Source of the DNA: Streptomyces sp. SA15
GTDB lineage: Bacteria; Actinomycetota; Actinomycetes; Streptomycetales; Streptomycetaceae
NCBI RefSeq assembly: GCF_002291145.1
Contig: NZ_NTGE01000190.1
Span: 1 to 36,435 of the forward strand
Length of the DNA: 36,435 bases
Direction of reading: 5' to 3'
The position numbers and the translations under genes are program-made. Below are positions 1-8,511 of this stretch, piece by piece; position 1 is the first letter of the stretch; the number at the start of each line of letters is the position of its first letter. Below the pieces are notes generated by a model. That model saw nothing but the letters and a program-made list of their open reading frames with translations. It was not told the origin of the DNA and searched no databases.

Positions 1-380
1 CAGGCACCGCGGGCCTGCGGGCGGCGCCGCCCGAGGACCAGGTCCGCGTCCCCGGCCCGGATCTCGCGCACGAACGGCACCAGGTCGGCCGGGTCGAGCG
101 AGGCGTCGCAGTCGCAGAAGCAGACGACGTCGGCCGTGGCGGCGGTCAGCCCCGCGTGGCAGGCGGCGCCGAAGCCGCGCCGCTCCTCACGCACGACGGT
201 CGCGCCGAGGTCGTGGGCGATACGGGCCGAGCCGTCCGTGGACCCGTTGTCCACGACGAGCGCCCGCCAGCCGGGCGGGATGCGCCCCAGCACCCAGGGC
301 AGCGCCTCGGCCTCGTCGAGACAGGGGAGTACGACGTCCACGGACGTGAGGGCTGGAACGGGATCGGAAGAGGTCGTCAC
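1..380 (-). CDS. Family 2 glycosyltransferase, N-terminal part (runs off window)
   Basis: Transfers a sugar from a nucleotide- or lipid-linked donor, probably at the cytoplasmic face of the membrane. The N-terminal GT-A fold is readable: the opening strand VDVVLPCLDEAEALPWVL, the DNGSTDGS nucleotide-binding segment, the RRGFGAACHAGL segment, and a CDCDAS acidic (DxD-like) metal site. This pattern fits the DPM1/polyprenyl-phosphate glycosyltransferase branch of GT2. Only about 126 residues are inside the window, so the C-terminus and any membrane helices cannot be judged. I prefer the GTG at 380, which has an AGGGTGA-like ribosome site just upstream; the GTG at 389 in the same frame is the alternative. 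The gene diverges from the response regulator at 493. The donor and acceptor are unknown. Confidence 0.85.
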   Translation of the reverse strand, partial: MTTSSDPVPALTSVDVVLPCLDEAEALPWVLGRIPPGWRALVVDNGSTDGSARIAHDLGATVVREERRGFGAACHAGLTAATADVVCFCDCDASLDPADLVPFVREIRAGDADLVLGRRRPQARGA

Positions 381-424
381 GGCACTCACCCTACGAGCGT
401 GAAACGGGCATAACGGACTTCGGC

Positions 425-441
425 TCCTTACGAAACAAGGA
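425..441. promoter_or_regulatory. Inverted repeat in divergent promoter gap
   Basis: The roughly 110-nt gap between the divergent glycosyltransferase and response regulator genes holds a TCCTT-N7-AAGGA inverted repeat. It could be an operator for the adjacent OmpR-type regulator, but the arms are only 5 bp and no second copy was seen. A GAGG ribosome site at 481-484 lies 8 nt before the ATG at 493. Confidence 0.25.
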
Positions 442-492
442 CGTCGGGGGCGGGGAACCGCGCCCGGGCGCGGACGGTGCGAGGCTGGCGGC

Positions 493-1212
<720 letters not shown>

Positions 1213-1214
1213 CC

Positions 1215-2327
1215 ATGCGCGACACCCTCCTCATCGCCCTCTTCGCCTTCCTCGGTGCCGCGGCGGCCGGCCTCCTCGGCGCGTGGGTGCTGCTGCTCAT
1301 CCGGCGGCGCTCGGTCGTCACGCACCTCGCCGTGGTCACCACCGTCGCCGTCACCGCGATGCTCGCGGGCACCCTCGCGGTCGCGCAGGCGATGTTCCTG
1401 TCCGCGCACGACCTGAAGGTCGTCACCACGGTCGTCGCCATGGCCGCCGTGGTCTCCCTGGCCACCGCGTTGCTGCTGGGCCGCTGGGTCGTCGCGCGCA
1501 GCCGGGCCCTCACGCTCGCCGCCCGCTCCTTCGGCGACGGCGGCGGCTTCACCTCGCCCGACGGCCCGGTGACCGCCGAACTGGCCGCGCTGAGCCGTGA
1601 GTTGGAGGCGACCAGCGCCCGGCTCGCCGAGTCCCGGGAACGCGAACGCGCCCTGGAGACCTCCCGGCGCGAACTCGTCGCCTGGATCTCGCACGACCTG
1701 CGCACCCCCCTCGCCGGGCTGCGCGCGATGTCCGAGGCCCTGGAGGACGGCGTCGCCGCCGACCCGCAGCGCTACCTGCGACAGATCCGCACGGAGGTCG
1801 AGCGCCTCAACGACATGGTGGGCGACCTCTTCGAGCTCTCCCGCATCCACGCGGGGACGCTGGCGCTCAGCCCGAGCCGGATCTCCCTGTACGACCTCGT
1901 CGGCGACGCCCTCGCGGGCGCCGACCCGCTGGCGCGCGAGCACGGCGTACGGCTGGTCGGTGACCGGGTCGAGCCCGTGCCGGTCGAGGTGGACGGCAAG
2001 GAGATGAGCCGGGTGCTGGGCAACCTGCTCGTGAACGCCATCCGCCGCACCCCCGCCGACGGCACGGTCGCCATCGCCGCCGAGCGCTCGCCCGAGGGCA
2101 TCGTCCTGTCCGTCACGGACGGCTGCGGCGGCATCCCCGAGGAGGACCTGCCCCGCGTCTTCGACACCGGCTGGCGCGGCACGCACGCCCGGACGCCACC
2201 GGCGGGCGCGGGTCTGGGCCTCGCCATCGTCCGGGGCATCGTGGAAGCCCACCAGGGCCGGGCGACGGTACGCAACATCCCGGGCGGCTGCCGCTTCGAG
2301 GTGACGCTGCCGACGGCGGAGGTGTGA
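1215..2327 (+). CDS. Sensor histidine kinase, cognate to the regulator at 493
   Basis: Membrane histidine kinase of 370 residues that would autophosphorylate and pass phosphate to the upstream regulator. Three hydrophobic helices are packed into the first 95 residues (about 4-29, 37-62, 68-92) with only short loops, so there is no sizeable extracellular sensor. This resembles intramembrane-sensing kinases. The dimerisation helix carries His160 in WISHDLRTPL. The catalytic domain has the N box NLLVNAIRRTP, G1 box DGCGGIP and G2 box GAGLGLAIV. The start is the ATG at 1215, 2 nt after the regulator's stop; longer in-frame starts upstream lie inside the regulator gene and are not credible. The gene runs convergently into the epimerase with 34 nt between the stops. 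Confidence 0.93.
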   Translation: MRDTLLIALFAFLGAAAAGLLGAWVLLLIRRRSVVTHLAVVTTVAVTAMLAGTLAVAQAMFLSAHDLKVVTTVVAMAAVVSLATALLLGRWVVARSRALTLAARSFGDGGGFTSPDGPVTAELAALSRELEATSARLAESRERERALETSRRELVAWISHDLRTPLAGLRAMSEALEDGVAADPQRYLRQIRTEVERLNDMVGDLFELSRIHAGTLALSPSRISLYDLVGDALAGADPLAREHGVRLVGDRVEPVPVEVDGKEMSRVLGNLLVNAIRRTPADGTVAIAAERSPEGIVLSVTDGCGGIPEEDLPRVFDTGWRGTHARTPPAGAGLGLAIVRGIVEAHQGRATVRNIPGGCRFEVTLPTAEV

Positions 2328-2361
2328 GCGCGGGGGTACGGCACCCAGGGCGCCGCACTTC

Positions 2362-3360
2362 TCAGTTCCGCAACCCCACCCGCGCGAACTCCCGCATCCC
2401 CTCCGCGAACCCCACCTGCGCCTTCCACCCCAACTCCGCCCGCAGCCGCGCCGAGTCCGCCGTGATGTGCCGTACGTCCCCCAGCCGGTACTCCCCGGTG
2501 ACGACCGGTTCGGGGCCGCCGTACGCCGCCGCCAGCGCCCGGGCCATCTCGCCGACCGTGTGCGGCTCGCCGCTGCCGGTGTTGTACGCCGTGAGCGCGC
2601 CCGGACGCGAACTCGCCTCCAGCGCCGCCAGGTTGGCCGCGGCCACGTCCCGTACGTGCACGAAGTCCCGCCGCTGGCGGCCGTCCTCGAAGACACGCGG
2701 GGCCTCGTCGCGGGCCAGCGCCGAGCGGAAGAAGGAGGCGACACCCGCGTAGGGGGTGTCGCGGGGCATGCCCGGCCCGTACACGTTGTGGTAGCGCAGC
2801 GACACCGCCGACCCGCCCGTGGCCCGCGCCCACGCCGCCGCCAGGTGCTCCTGGGCCAGCTTGGTGGTCGCGTACACGTTGCGCGGATCGACCGGGGCGT
2901 CCTCCCCGACCAGCCCGGGGGACAGTTCGGCCCCGCACTCCGGGCAGAGCGGCTCGAAGCGCCCCGCGTCCAGGTCGGCGACGGCACGCGGTCCCGGCCG
3001 GACGGTCCCGTGCCGTGGGCAGTCGTACCTGCCCTCCCCGTACACCACCATCGACCCGGCCAGCACCAGCCGCCGTACGCCCGCGTCGGCCATGGCGGTC
3101 AGCAGCACGGCCGTACCGAGGTCGTTGCGGGAGACGTACTCCGCCGCGTCGGAGAAGCCGACGCCCAGGCCGACCATCGCCGCCTGGTGGCAGACGGCGT
3201 CCACACCGGTCAGGGCGTTGCGGACCGAATGGGGGCTGCGTACGTCCGCCGCCGGTTCGGCCCGGACGTCGTACACGACGGGCTCGTGCCCGTGGGCGCG
3301 GAGCGCCGCGACGACATGGGACCCGATGAATCCGGCACCGCCGGTGACCAGTACACGCAT
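2362..3360 (-). CDS. NAD-dependent epimerase/dehydratase with metal-ribbon-like insert
   Basis: Extended short-chain dehydrogenase of 332 residues, acting on a nucleotide sugar in the cytoplasm. The Rossmann motif GGAGFIGSH is at 7-15 and the catalytic pair is Y163-x3-K167 (YATTK). Between the active-site serine region (about 103) and that tyrosine lies an unusual insert with C114-P-R-H117 and C139-P-E-C142, which looks like a zinc-ribbon knuckle pair. Ordinary UDP-glucose 4-epimerases or dTDP-glucose dehydratases do not have this. The C-terminal substrate-binding region is intact and the length is normal. It is transcribed toward the kinase gene at 1215 and away from the second two-component pair. 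The precise sugar converted cannot be assigned from sequence alone. Confidence 0.9.
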   Translation of the reverse strand: MRVLVTGGAGFIGSHVVAALRAHGHEPVVYDVRAEPAADVRSPHSVRNALTGVDAVCHQAAMVGLGVGFSDAAEYVSRNDLGTAVLLTAMADAGVRRLVLAGSMVVYGEGRYDCPRHGTVRPGPRAVADLDAGRFEPLCPECGAELSPGLVGEDAPVDPRNVYATTKLAQEHLAAAWARATGGSAVSLRYHNVYGPGMPRDTPYAGVASFFRSALARDEAPRVFEDGRQRRDFVHVRDVAAANLAALEASSRPGALTAYNTGSGEPHTVGEMARALAAAYGGPEPVVTGEYRLGDVRHITADSARLRAELGWKAQVGFAEGMREFARVGLRN

Positions 3361-3384
3361 ACCCTCACGCTAGGGCCGTGAGCA

Positions 3385-3400
3385 GCCCGGACGACCGGGC
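3385..3400 (-). terminator. Short hairpin after the 3414-5584 two-component operon
   Basis: GCCCGG-ACGA-CCGGGC forms a perfect 6-bp stem with a 4-nt loop 14 nt past the kinase stop codon. It has no clear T-run, so it is a modest terminator candidate. Read-through into the epimerase is possible. Confidence 0.35.
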
Positions 3401-3413
3401 CGCGCCTCTCACG

Positions 3414-4871
3414 TCACGGCTTCGTAAGACTCGTGGGGCTGAGCGGCAGCGCCACCGTGAAGACCGTCGCCCCCGGCTCGCTGCTCACCTCGATCGTGCC
3501 GCTGTGCGCCCGGACCAAGGAGCTCGCGACCGCGAGACCCAGGCCGCTGCCGCCGCGGTCGCGGCTGCGGGCCTTGTCGACGCGGTAGAAGCGGTCGAAG
3601 ACGCGGGTGCTGTCGGCGGCCGGGATGCCGGGGCCCTTGTCCGCCACCCGCACCAGCGCCCTGCCGGACTCGACGCCGACCGTCAGGGTCACCGCCGTGC
3701 CCGCCGGCGTGTGCACGGCCGCGTTGGTGAGCAGGTTGTCCAGGACCTGGCGGATGCGCTGCGGGTCAAGGCGCAGCTTCAGCGGCTCGGCACCGGCCCG
3801 CACCGTCAGCGGGTGGTCCGGGTGGCCGGCGCGGAAGGCGTCCGCCGCGTGCTCGGCCAGCTCCACCAGATCCGTCTCCACCGGCCGCAGCGGGGCCTCC
3901 ACCTCGGCCGCGTCGAGCCGGGCGAGCAGCAGCAGGTCGTCCAGCAGGACACCCATCCGCGCGGCCTCGGCGCGCAGCCGGGCCAGGTGCTTGTCGCGCT
4001 CCTCGGGGGCGTTGGCGGCGGCGTACTGGAAGAGGTCCGCGTAGCCCCGTACGGACATCAGCGGGGTGCGCAGCTCGTGCGAGGCGTCCGCGACGAAGCG
4101 GCGCAGCCGCTGCTCGGCCTCCGCGCGGACCGCGAGGGAGTCGTCGATGTGCTCCAGCATCGTGTTGAAGGCGGTCCGCAGCTCATCGACCTCGGGGCCG
4201 CCGTCCCGGCCGTCGGCGCGCAGCGGCAGCCGGGCCGCCGACTCGGTGAGGTCGTGCGAGGTGATGCCGTGGGCGGTGGAGGCCATGTCGCTCAGCGGCT
4301 TCAGACCGCGCCGCAGCATCTTCCGGCCGAAGATCACCAGCGCCAGCAGCGCGAGCACGAACGTGACGGCCTGGATCGTGATCAGCTGCGTGACGGTGTC
4401 GTCGATGCCGTCCATGGGCGCGGCGCTCACCAGGACCACCCCGGGTTCGACCTCGCAGGCGCGCAGCCGGTAGACGCCCTCGCCCTTGAGGTGCTCGGTG
4501 CGCAGGAGCTCCGAGCCCGAGGCCGCCTGGGCGCGGGCCAGAGAGGTGAATTCGTCGACGTCCTCCGGCACGTCGCCGGTGTTCTCGGGCTTGCGGAGCA
4601 CGGCTGCGCCGTCCGACACGTCGTACACGGCGTAGTACCAGCGGTAGTACCGCTTCCCCTGGAGCGTGCCGCTGTCCGCGATGCTCTTGGACTGGGCGGT
4701 CTGGGTGAGCCTCAACTGATCGTTGAGCTGGGCCGACAGGTAGTCCCGCATGTACGTCGTCAGGGCCGTGCCGACGACGGCGAACACGACCAGCGCCAGG
4801 GCGCCCAGGCCCAGCGCCAGCCGGGTGCCCAGGCGCATCCTGCGGTACGTCCGCCGCAGCCGGCCGATCAC
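3414..4871 (-). CDS. Sensor histidine kinase with extracellular sensor and HAMP
   Basis: Membrane sensor kinase of 485 residues. Helix 1 is at about 17-40, followed by an extracytoplasmic sensor domain at about 41-160, helix 2 at about 161-183 and a HAMP linker with the RRGLKPLSDMA segment. The dimerisation helix carries His265 in DASHELRTPL. The catalytic domain has the N box DNLLTNAAVHTP, G1 ADKGPGIP, the F box VFDRFYR and G2 GSGLGLAV. The architecture matches the TrcS/PrrB-like actinobacterial kinases. The start is a GTG at 4871 that overlaps the regulator's TGA by 4 nt (GTGA); a longer open frame to 5018 lies wholly inside the regulator gene and is rejected. The signal sensed is unknown. 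The operon diverges from the flavin redox operon, so redox state or metal is a reasonable guess. Confidence 0.93.
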   Translation of the reverse strand: MIGRLRRTYRRMRLGTRLALGLGALALVVFAVVGTALTTYMRDYLSAQLNDQLRLTQTAQSKSIADSGTLQGKRYYRWYYAVYDVSDGAAVLRKPENTGDVPEDVDEFTSLARAQAASGSELLRTEHLKGEGVYRLRACEVEPGVVLVSAAPMDGIDDTVTQLITIQAVTFVLALLALVIFGRKMLRRGLKPLSDMASTAHGITSHDLTESAARLPLRADGRDGGPEVDELRTAFNTMLEHIDDSLAVRAEAEQRLRRFVADASHELRTPLMSVRGYADLFQYAAANAPEERDKHLARLRAEAARMGVLLDDLLLLARLDAAEVEAPLRPVETDLVELAEHAADAFRAGHPDHPLTVRAGAEPLKLRLDPQRIRQVLDNLLTNAAVHTPAGTAVTLTVGVESGRALVRVADKGPGIPAADSTRVFDRFYRVDKARSRDRGGSGLGLAVASSLVRAHSGTIEVSSEPGATVFTVALPLSPTSLTKP

Positions 4872-5584
4872 TCGGCGGCCTGCCGGATCACGTACCCGAA
4901 GCCCCGCACGGTCTGTATCAGCGGCTCCTGGCCGTCGTCGGGCCCGTCCAGCTTGCGGCGCAGCCGGCTGACGACGAGCTCCACGACGTTCGAGCGGCCG
5001 CCGAAGCCGTACTCCCACACATGGTCCAGGATCTGCGCCTTGGTCAGCACGGTCGGCGACTTCCGCATCAGATAGCGCAGCACCTCGTACTCCGTGGGGG
5101 TGAGCGTGAGCAGCTTCTCGCCGCGCCGCACCTCACGGGTGTCCTCGTCCATGGTCAGGTCCGCCACCTGGAGTACCGACCGCTGGAAGCCCGGTCCGGC
5201 GCTGCGCCGCAGCACGGTCCGCAGCCGGGCCATCAGCTCCTCCACCGCGAACGGCTTGACCAGGTAGTCGTCACCGCCCCGGGTCAGCCCCGCCACCCGG
5301 TCGGCGACGGCGTCCCGGGCGGTGAGGAACACCACCGGCACCATCGTCCCCGAGCGGCGCAGCCGCTCCAGCACGCCGAAGCCGTCGAGGTCTGGCAGCA
5401 TCAGGTCCAGCACCACGATGTCCGGGTGGAACTCCGCGGCGCGGCTCAGCGCCTCCTCACCGGAGTTCGCCGTGACCGCGTCCCAGCCCTCGTAGCGGGC
5501 GACCGTCGCGACGAGGTCGGCGATCGGCGGGTCGTCGTCCACGACGAGGAGTCGTACTTTTTCCACCCGTTCATAGTGCGTCAC
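4868..5584 (-). CDS. OmpR-family response regulator
   Basis: Response regulator of about 238 residues, partner of the kinase at 3414. The receiver shows VVDDD, phospho-acceptor Asp60 in IVVLDLMLPDLDG, the LTAR switch and Lys110 in LVKPF. The C-terminal winged helix carries LTPTEYEVLRYL, the recognition-helix segment VVELVVSRLRRKLD, and ends with TVRGFGYVIR. I place the start at the GTG at 5584; a GTG six codons downstream (5566) is also possible. The gene is first in a two-gene operon and overlaps the kinase by 4 nt. It is divergent from the reductase gene at 5717 across a 132-nt gap, so it may regulate that operon as well as its own. This link is inferred from arrangement only. Confidence 0.92.
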   Translation of the reverse strand: MTHYERVEKVRLLVVDDDPPIADLVATVARYEGWDAVTANSGEEALSRAAEFHPDIVVLDLMLPDLDGFGVLERLRRSGTMVPVVFLTARDAVADRVAGLTRGGDDYLVKPFAVEELMARLRTVLRRSAGPGFQRSVLQVADLTMDEDTREVRRGEKLLTLTPTEYEVLRYLMRKSPTVLTKAQILDHVWEYGFGGRSNVVELVVSRLRRKLDGPDDGQEPLIQTVRGFGYVIRQAAE

Positions 5585-5716
5585 CGGACCCCGATGCCGG
5601 AGCCCGGGGCACCGCCGTGGCCACATCGATAAGTACTTGAAAGTCGCACGACAGTATTTCGACAGCTCTCTCCGGAGAAGCTCGATACCCCGGACCCGAT
5701 CAAGGAGCTTCGTCCC
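5585..5716. promoter_or_regulatory. Divergent promoter region between regulator and redox operon
   Basis: This gap is noticeably more AT-rich in the middle (5624-5660) than the flanking genes, as expected for divergent promoters. It holds a perfect 10-bp palindrome TCTCCGGAGA at 5669-5678 and an AAGTACTT palindrome at 5631-5638, either of which could be a regulator site. No confident -10/-35 pair was identified. A strong AAGGAG ribosome site at 5702-5707 sits 9 nt before the GTG at 5717 and supports that start. Confidence 0.4.
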
Positions 5717-7057
5717 GTGACTGCCGTCCAATCGCCCCCTGCGCCCCCCACGGCGATAAAACGCCCCAGGGTGGTCGCCCGCACGGGCCTGTACGCCGTG
5801 CTGGCCGCGAACGTGGCCGTGGTGACCTACTTCTTCACCCAGGCCGGGTTCGCCTCGAACACCCTGATCGTGCTGGGCCGGCTGGCCGGTCTGTACGGCG
5901 CTCTCCTGATGGCCTTCCAGCTGGTCCTGGTGGCCCGCCTGCCCTGGCTCGACCGCCGCATCGGCATGGACCGGCTGACCTCCTGGCACCGCTGGACCGG
6001 CTTCGGCATCCTGTTCACACTGCTCGCCCACGCCGTCTTCATCGTCTTCGGCTACGCCGAGTCCTCGGACCTCGACCCGGTCAACCAACTCGTGGACCTC
6101 GCCGAGACCGTCGAGGGCGTCCTCCGCGCGATCGTCGCGCTGGCGATCATCATCGTCGTGGGCGCCGTCTCGGGCCGCTACGCCCGCCGCCGACTGGCGT
6201 ACGAGACCTGGCACTTCATCCACCTGTACACGTACGTCGCCGTGGTGCTGGCCTTCACCCACCAGGTCGCGGTCGGTACGACCTTCACCTCGTCCTCCGT
6301 CGCCACCTCGTACTGGTACGGCGTGTGGGGCGTCGCGCTCGGCTCGGTGATCGTGGGCCGGCTGGTGCTTCCGCTGTGGCGGAACTGGCGCCACCAACTG
6401 CGCGTCACGGCCGTCGTCCCCGAGTCCGACAACGTCGTCTCGATCTACATGAGCGGCCGTGACCTGGACCGGATGCCCGCGCGGGCCGGCCAGTTCTTCC
6501 TGTGGCGCTTCCTGACCCCGGACCGCTGGTGGCAGGCCAACCCCTTCTCCCTGTCGGCCGCCCCCGACGGCCGCACCCTGCGGCTGACCGCCAAGGCGGC
6601 CGGCGCCGGCAGCGCCGCCCTGCGGCACGTGAAGGTCGGCACACGCGTCTTCGCCGAAGGCCCCTACGGCGCCTTCACCGCGATGCACCGCACCCGGCCG
6701 GAGGCCGTGCTCATCGCCGGCGGCGTCGGCGTCACCCCCATCCGGGCGCTGCTGGAGGAGCTGCACGGCCACGCCGTGGTCATCTACCGCGTCTCCAGCG
6801 ACCGGGACGCGGTCCTCTACGACGAACTGCGCGACCTCGCCCTCGCCAAGGGCGCCGAGCTGCACCTGGTGACCGGGCCGCCCGTCCCCGACAAGCTGGC
6901 GCCCGGCGAGCTGGCGCGGATGGTGCCGGACATCGCCGACCGGGACGTCTTCCTGTGCGGACCGCCGCCCATGATGAACGCGGTGCTGGGCAGCCTGCGC
7001 GAGCTGAACGTGCCCAAGCCGCAGATCCACTTCGAGCGCTTCAGCCTGGCGGGATGA
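5717..7057 (+). CDS. Ferric reductase-like transmembrane protein with FAD/NAD(P) reductase domain
   Basis: Membrane oxidoreductase of 446 residues that should move electrons from cytoplasmic NAD(P)H through FAD and haem toward the outside of the membrane. About six helices span residues 22-222. Candidate haem-ligand histidines sit in helical positions: H91 (SWHRWTG), H105 (LLAHAVF), H166 and H169 (TWHFIHLY) and H182. The cytoplasmic domain (about 226-446) has a flavin-binding NPFSLSAAPDG segment, the nicotinamide-binding GGVGVTPIRALLEE and the C-terminal LCGPPPMM motif of the ferredoxin-NADP reductase family. The GTG start has an AAGGAG site 9 nt upstream. It is the first gene of an operon with an FMN-carrier (10 nt later) and ApbE, which suggests the FMN domains accept its electrons. 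The final acceptor (metal, quinone, protein) is unknown. Confidence 0.9.
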   Translation: MTAVQSPPAPPTAIKRPRVVARTGLYAVLAANVAVVTYFFTQAGFASNTLIVLGRLAGLYGALLMAFQLVLVARLPWLDRRIGMDRLTSWHRWTGFGILFTLLAHAVFIVFGYAESSDLDPVNQLVDLAETVEGVLRAIVALAIIIVVGAVSGRYARRRLAYETWHFIHLYTYVAVVLAFTHQVAVGTTFTSSSVATSYWYGVWGVALGSVIVGRLVLPLWRNWRHQLRVTAVVPESDNVVSIYMSGRDLDRMPARAGQFFLWRFLTPDRWWQANPFSLSAAPDGRTLRLTAKAAGAGSAALRHVKVGTRVFAEGPYGAFTAMHRTRPEAVLIAGGVGVTPIRALLEELHGHAVVIYRVSSDRDAVLYDELRDLALAKGAELHLVTGPPVPDKLAPGELARMVPDIADRDVFLCGPPPMMNAVLGSLRELNVPKPQIHFERFSLAG

Positions 7058-7067
7058 GGAACAGACC

Positions 7068-7760
7068 GTGAAACGAGCTATCCCCATTCTGGTCCTGAGC
7101 GTCGCGGGCCTGATCCCGGTCTGGCGCTACGAACCGTCGATCGGCGGGACGTCCACGACCGAGGCCGTCGCGCCCGCCCCTTCCACGTCCGCCGCCCCGG
7201 GCAGTTCCTCGCAGGTCGTCGCGGGGACGACGGTGAACACGGAGAAGGGCCCCGTCCAGGTCGAGGTGACCTTCGACGGCGAGAAGATCACCGCCGTGAA
7301 GATGCTCCAGCAGCCGAACCATCCGCAGACCACGGCGGCGGTGCCGAAGCTGATCACGGAGACCCTTCAGGCGCAGAGCGCGGACATCGACACCGTCTCC
7401 GGCGCGACGATCACCACTGAGGGCTACAAGGAGTCCCTCCAGGCCGCGATCGACCAGAACGCGACGGCTGCCTCCGCCTCGCCCTCGCCCGCCTCCGCGA
7501 ACGAGGTCGTCGCGGGTCCGACGGTCGACACCGAGAAGGGCCCTGTCCAGGTCGAGGTCACCTTCGCGGGCGACAGGATCGGCTCGGTGCGGATGCTCCA
7601 GCAGCCGAACCACCCGCAGACGACCGCCGCCGTGCCGAAGCTGATCGCTCAGACGCTTCAGGCACAGAGCGCGGACATCGACACCGTCTCCGGCGCGACG
7701 ATCACCAGCGACGGCTACCGGGAGTCCCTCCAGGCCGCCCTCGACGCCAAGGGCGCCTGA
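7068..7760 (+). CDS. Membrane-anchored protein with two tandem FMN-binding domains
   Basis: Extracytoplasmic electron carrier of 230 residues. The N-terminus is a signal-anchor helix (about 3-19) followed by an Ala/Ser/Thr/Pro-rich linker. Two nearly identical FMN_bind domains follow (about 49-128 and 146-226), each ending in DTVSGATIT. By analogy with NqrC/RnfG-type proteins, ApbE joins FMN by a phosphoester bond to the Thr of SGAT, here Thr114 and Thr211, exactly 97 residues apart. A linker rich in Ala, Ser and Pro (about 131-145) separates the domains. Related Streptomyces proteins usually have one such domain, as far as I recall. The neighbours are the reductase upstream and ApbE 2 nt downstream, so donor, carrier and carrier-loading enzyme are encoded together. 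The acceptor beyond FMN is not evident. Confidence 0.92.
   Translation: MKRAIPILVLSVAGLIPVWRYEPSIGGTSTTEAVAPAPSTSAAPGSSSQVVAGTTVNTEKGPVQVEVTFDGEKITAVKMLQQPNHPQTTAAVPKLITETLQAQSADIDTVSGATITTEGYKESLQAAIDQNATAASASPSPASANEVVAGPTVDTEKGPVQVEVTFAGDRIGSVRMLQQPNHPQTTAAVPKLIAQTLQAQSADIDTVSGATITSDGYRESLQAALDAKGA
7216..7738 (+). repeat. 291-bp in-frame tandem duplication encoding the two FMN domains
   Basis: Copy 1 (about 7216-7447) and copy 2 (about 7507-7738) align at a constant offset of 291 nt (97 codons). Long identical blocks lie around the AEVT-type strand, the MLQQPNHPQTT segment and the SGATIT motif. The high DNA identity suggests a fairly recent duplication or ongoing gene conversion. Confidence 0.9.
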
Positions 7761-7762
7761 CC

Positions 7763-8497
7763 GTGCGGCGCGTCGAGCACGTCATGGGCTTCCCGGTGTC
7801 GCTGCGGGTCGACGACGAGGGCATCCCCGAGTCGGCCGTGGACGCGGTCTTCGCGTGGCTGCATGAAGTCGACGTCCGGTTCAGCCCCTTCAAGCCCGAC
7901 AGCGAGGTGTCCCGGCTGGACCGGGGCGAGGTGTCGGAGCTCAGCGCGGATCTGCGTGAGGTCCTCGACCTCTGCGAGCACTACCGGATCGCCACCGGCG
8001 GCGCCTTCGACGTACGGCTGCCCGGCCGCGGCCTGGACCCCTGCGCGGTGGTCAAGGGCTGGTCGGTGCAGCGGGCGGCTCAACTGCTGACGGCGGCCGG
8101 CGCGACGCGCTTCTGCCTCAACGCCGGCGGTGACGTGGTCGCTGCCGGCGGCCCCTGGCGGGTCGGTGTACGGCACCCCGAACACGCCGACAAGCTGTGC
8201 ACCGTCCTCGACTTGACCGACGGCGCGGTGGCGACCTCCGCGCGCTACGAGCGCGGCGACCACATCATCGACGGCCGCACCGGACGTCCGGCGACCGGCC
8301 TGCTCAGCCTGACCGTCGTCGCCCCGACGCTGACGGAGGCGGACTCGGTCGCCACGGCGGCGTTCGCGATGGGCGCGCAGGGCGTCGACTGGGCCGCGGG
8401 GCTCGAGGGTTGTGAGGTGTTCGCGGTGGACGGCGAGCGCCGGGTGCTGCGGACGCCGGGATTTCCGGTGGCGGGAGAGCGGTCCGCGGCGGCGTGA
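7763..8497 (+). CDS. apbE: FAD:protein FMN transferase (ApbE family)
   Basis: ApbE takes FMN from FAD, with Mg2+, and attaches it covalently to Thr/Ser in the SGA(T/S) motif of FMN_bind proteins. Family signatures are visible in order: FSPFKPDSEVSRLD (40-53), the DPCAVVKGW segment (92-100; D-P-x4-K-G), LNAGGDV (119-125, Asp124), the GDHIIDGRTGRP segment (165-176) and the metal-binding TEADSVATAAF (191-201, Asp194). At 244 residues it is at the short end of the family, and no signal peptide or lipobox is seen, so it probably works in the cytoplasm before or during carrier export. The GTG start lies 2 nt after the FMN-carrier's stop, and the two sites in that carrier are its obvious substrates. 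Confidence 0.92.
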   Translation: MRRVEHVMGFPVSLRVDDEGIPESAVDAVFAWLHEVDVRFSPFKPDSEVSRLDRGEVSELSADLREVLDLCEHYRIATGGAFDVRLPGRGLDPCAVVKGWSVQRAAQLLTAAGATRFCLNAGGDVVAAGGPWRVGVRHPEHADKLCTVLDLTDGAVATSARYERGDHIIDGRTGRPATGLLSLTVVAPTLTEADSVATAAFAMGAQGVDWAAGLEGCEVFAVDGERRVLRTPGFPVAGERSAAA

Positions 8498-8511
8498 CCG
8501 CGTGAAGCGGC

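Noticed and set aside
4872..5018. N-terminal extension of the kinase at 3414-4871
   Set aside because: The extra 49 residues are Arg-rich and lie entirely within the response regulator gene. The GTG in the 4-nt overlap gives a normal N-terminus.
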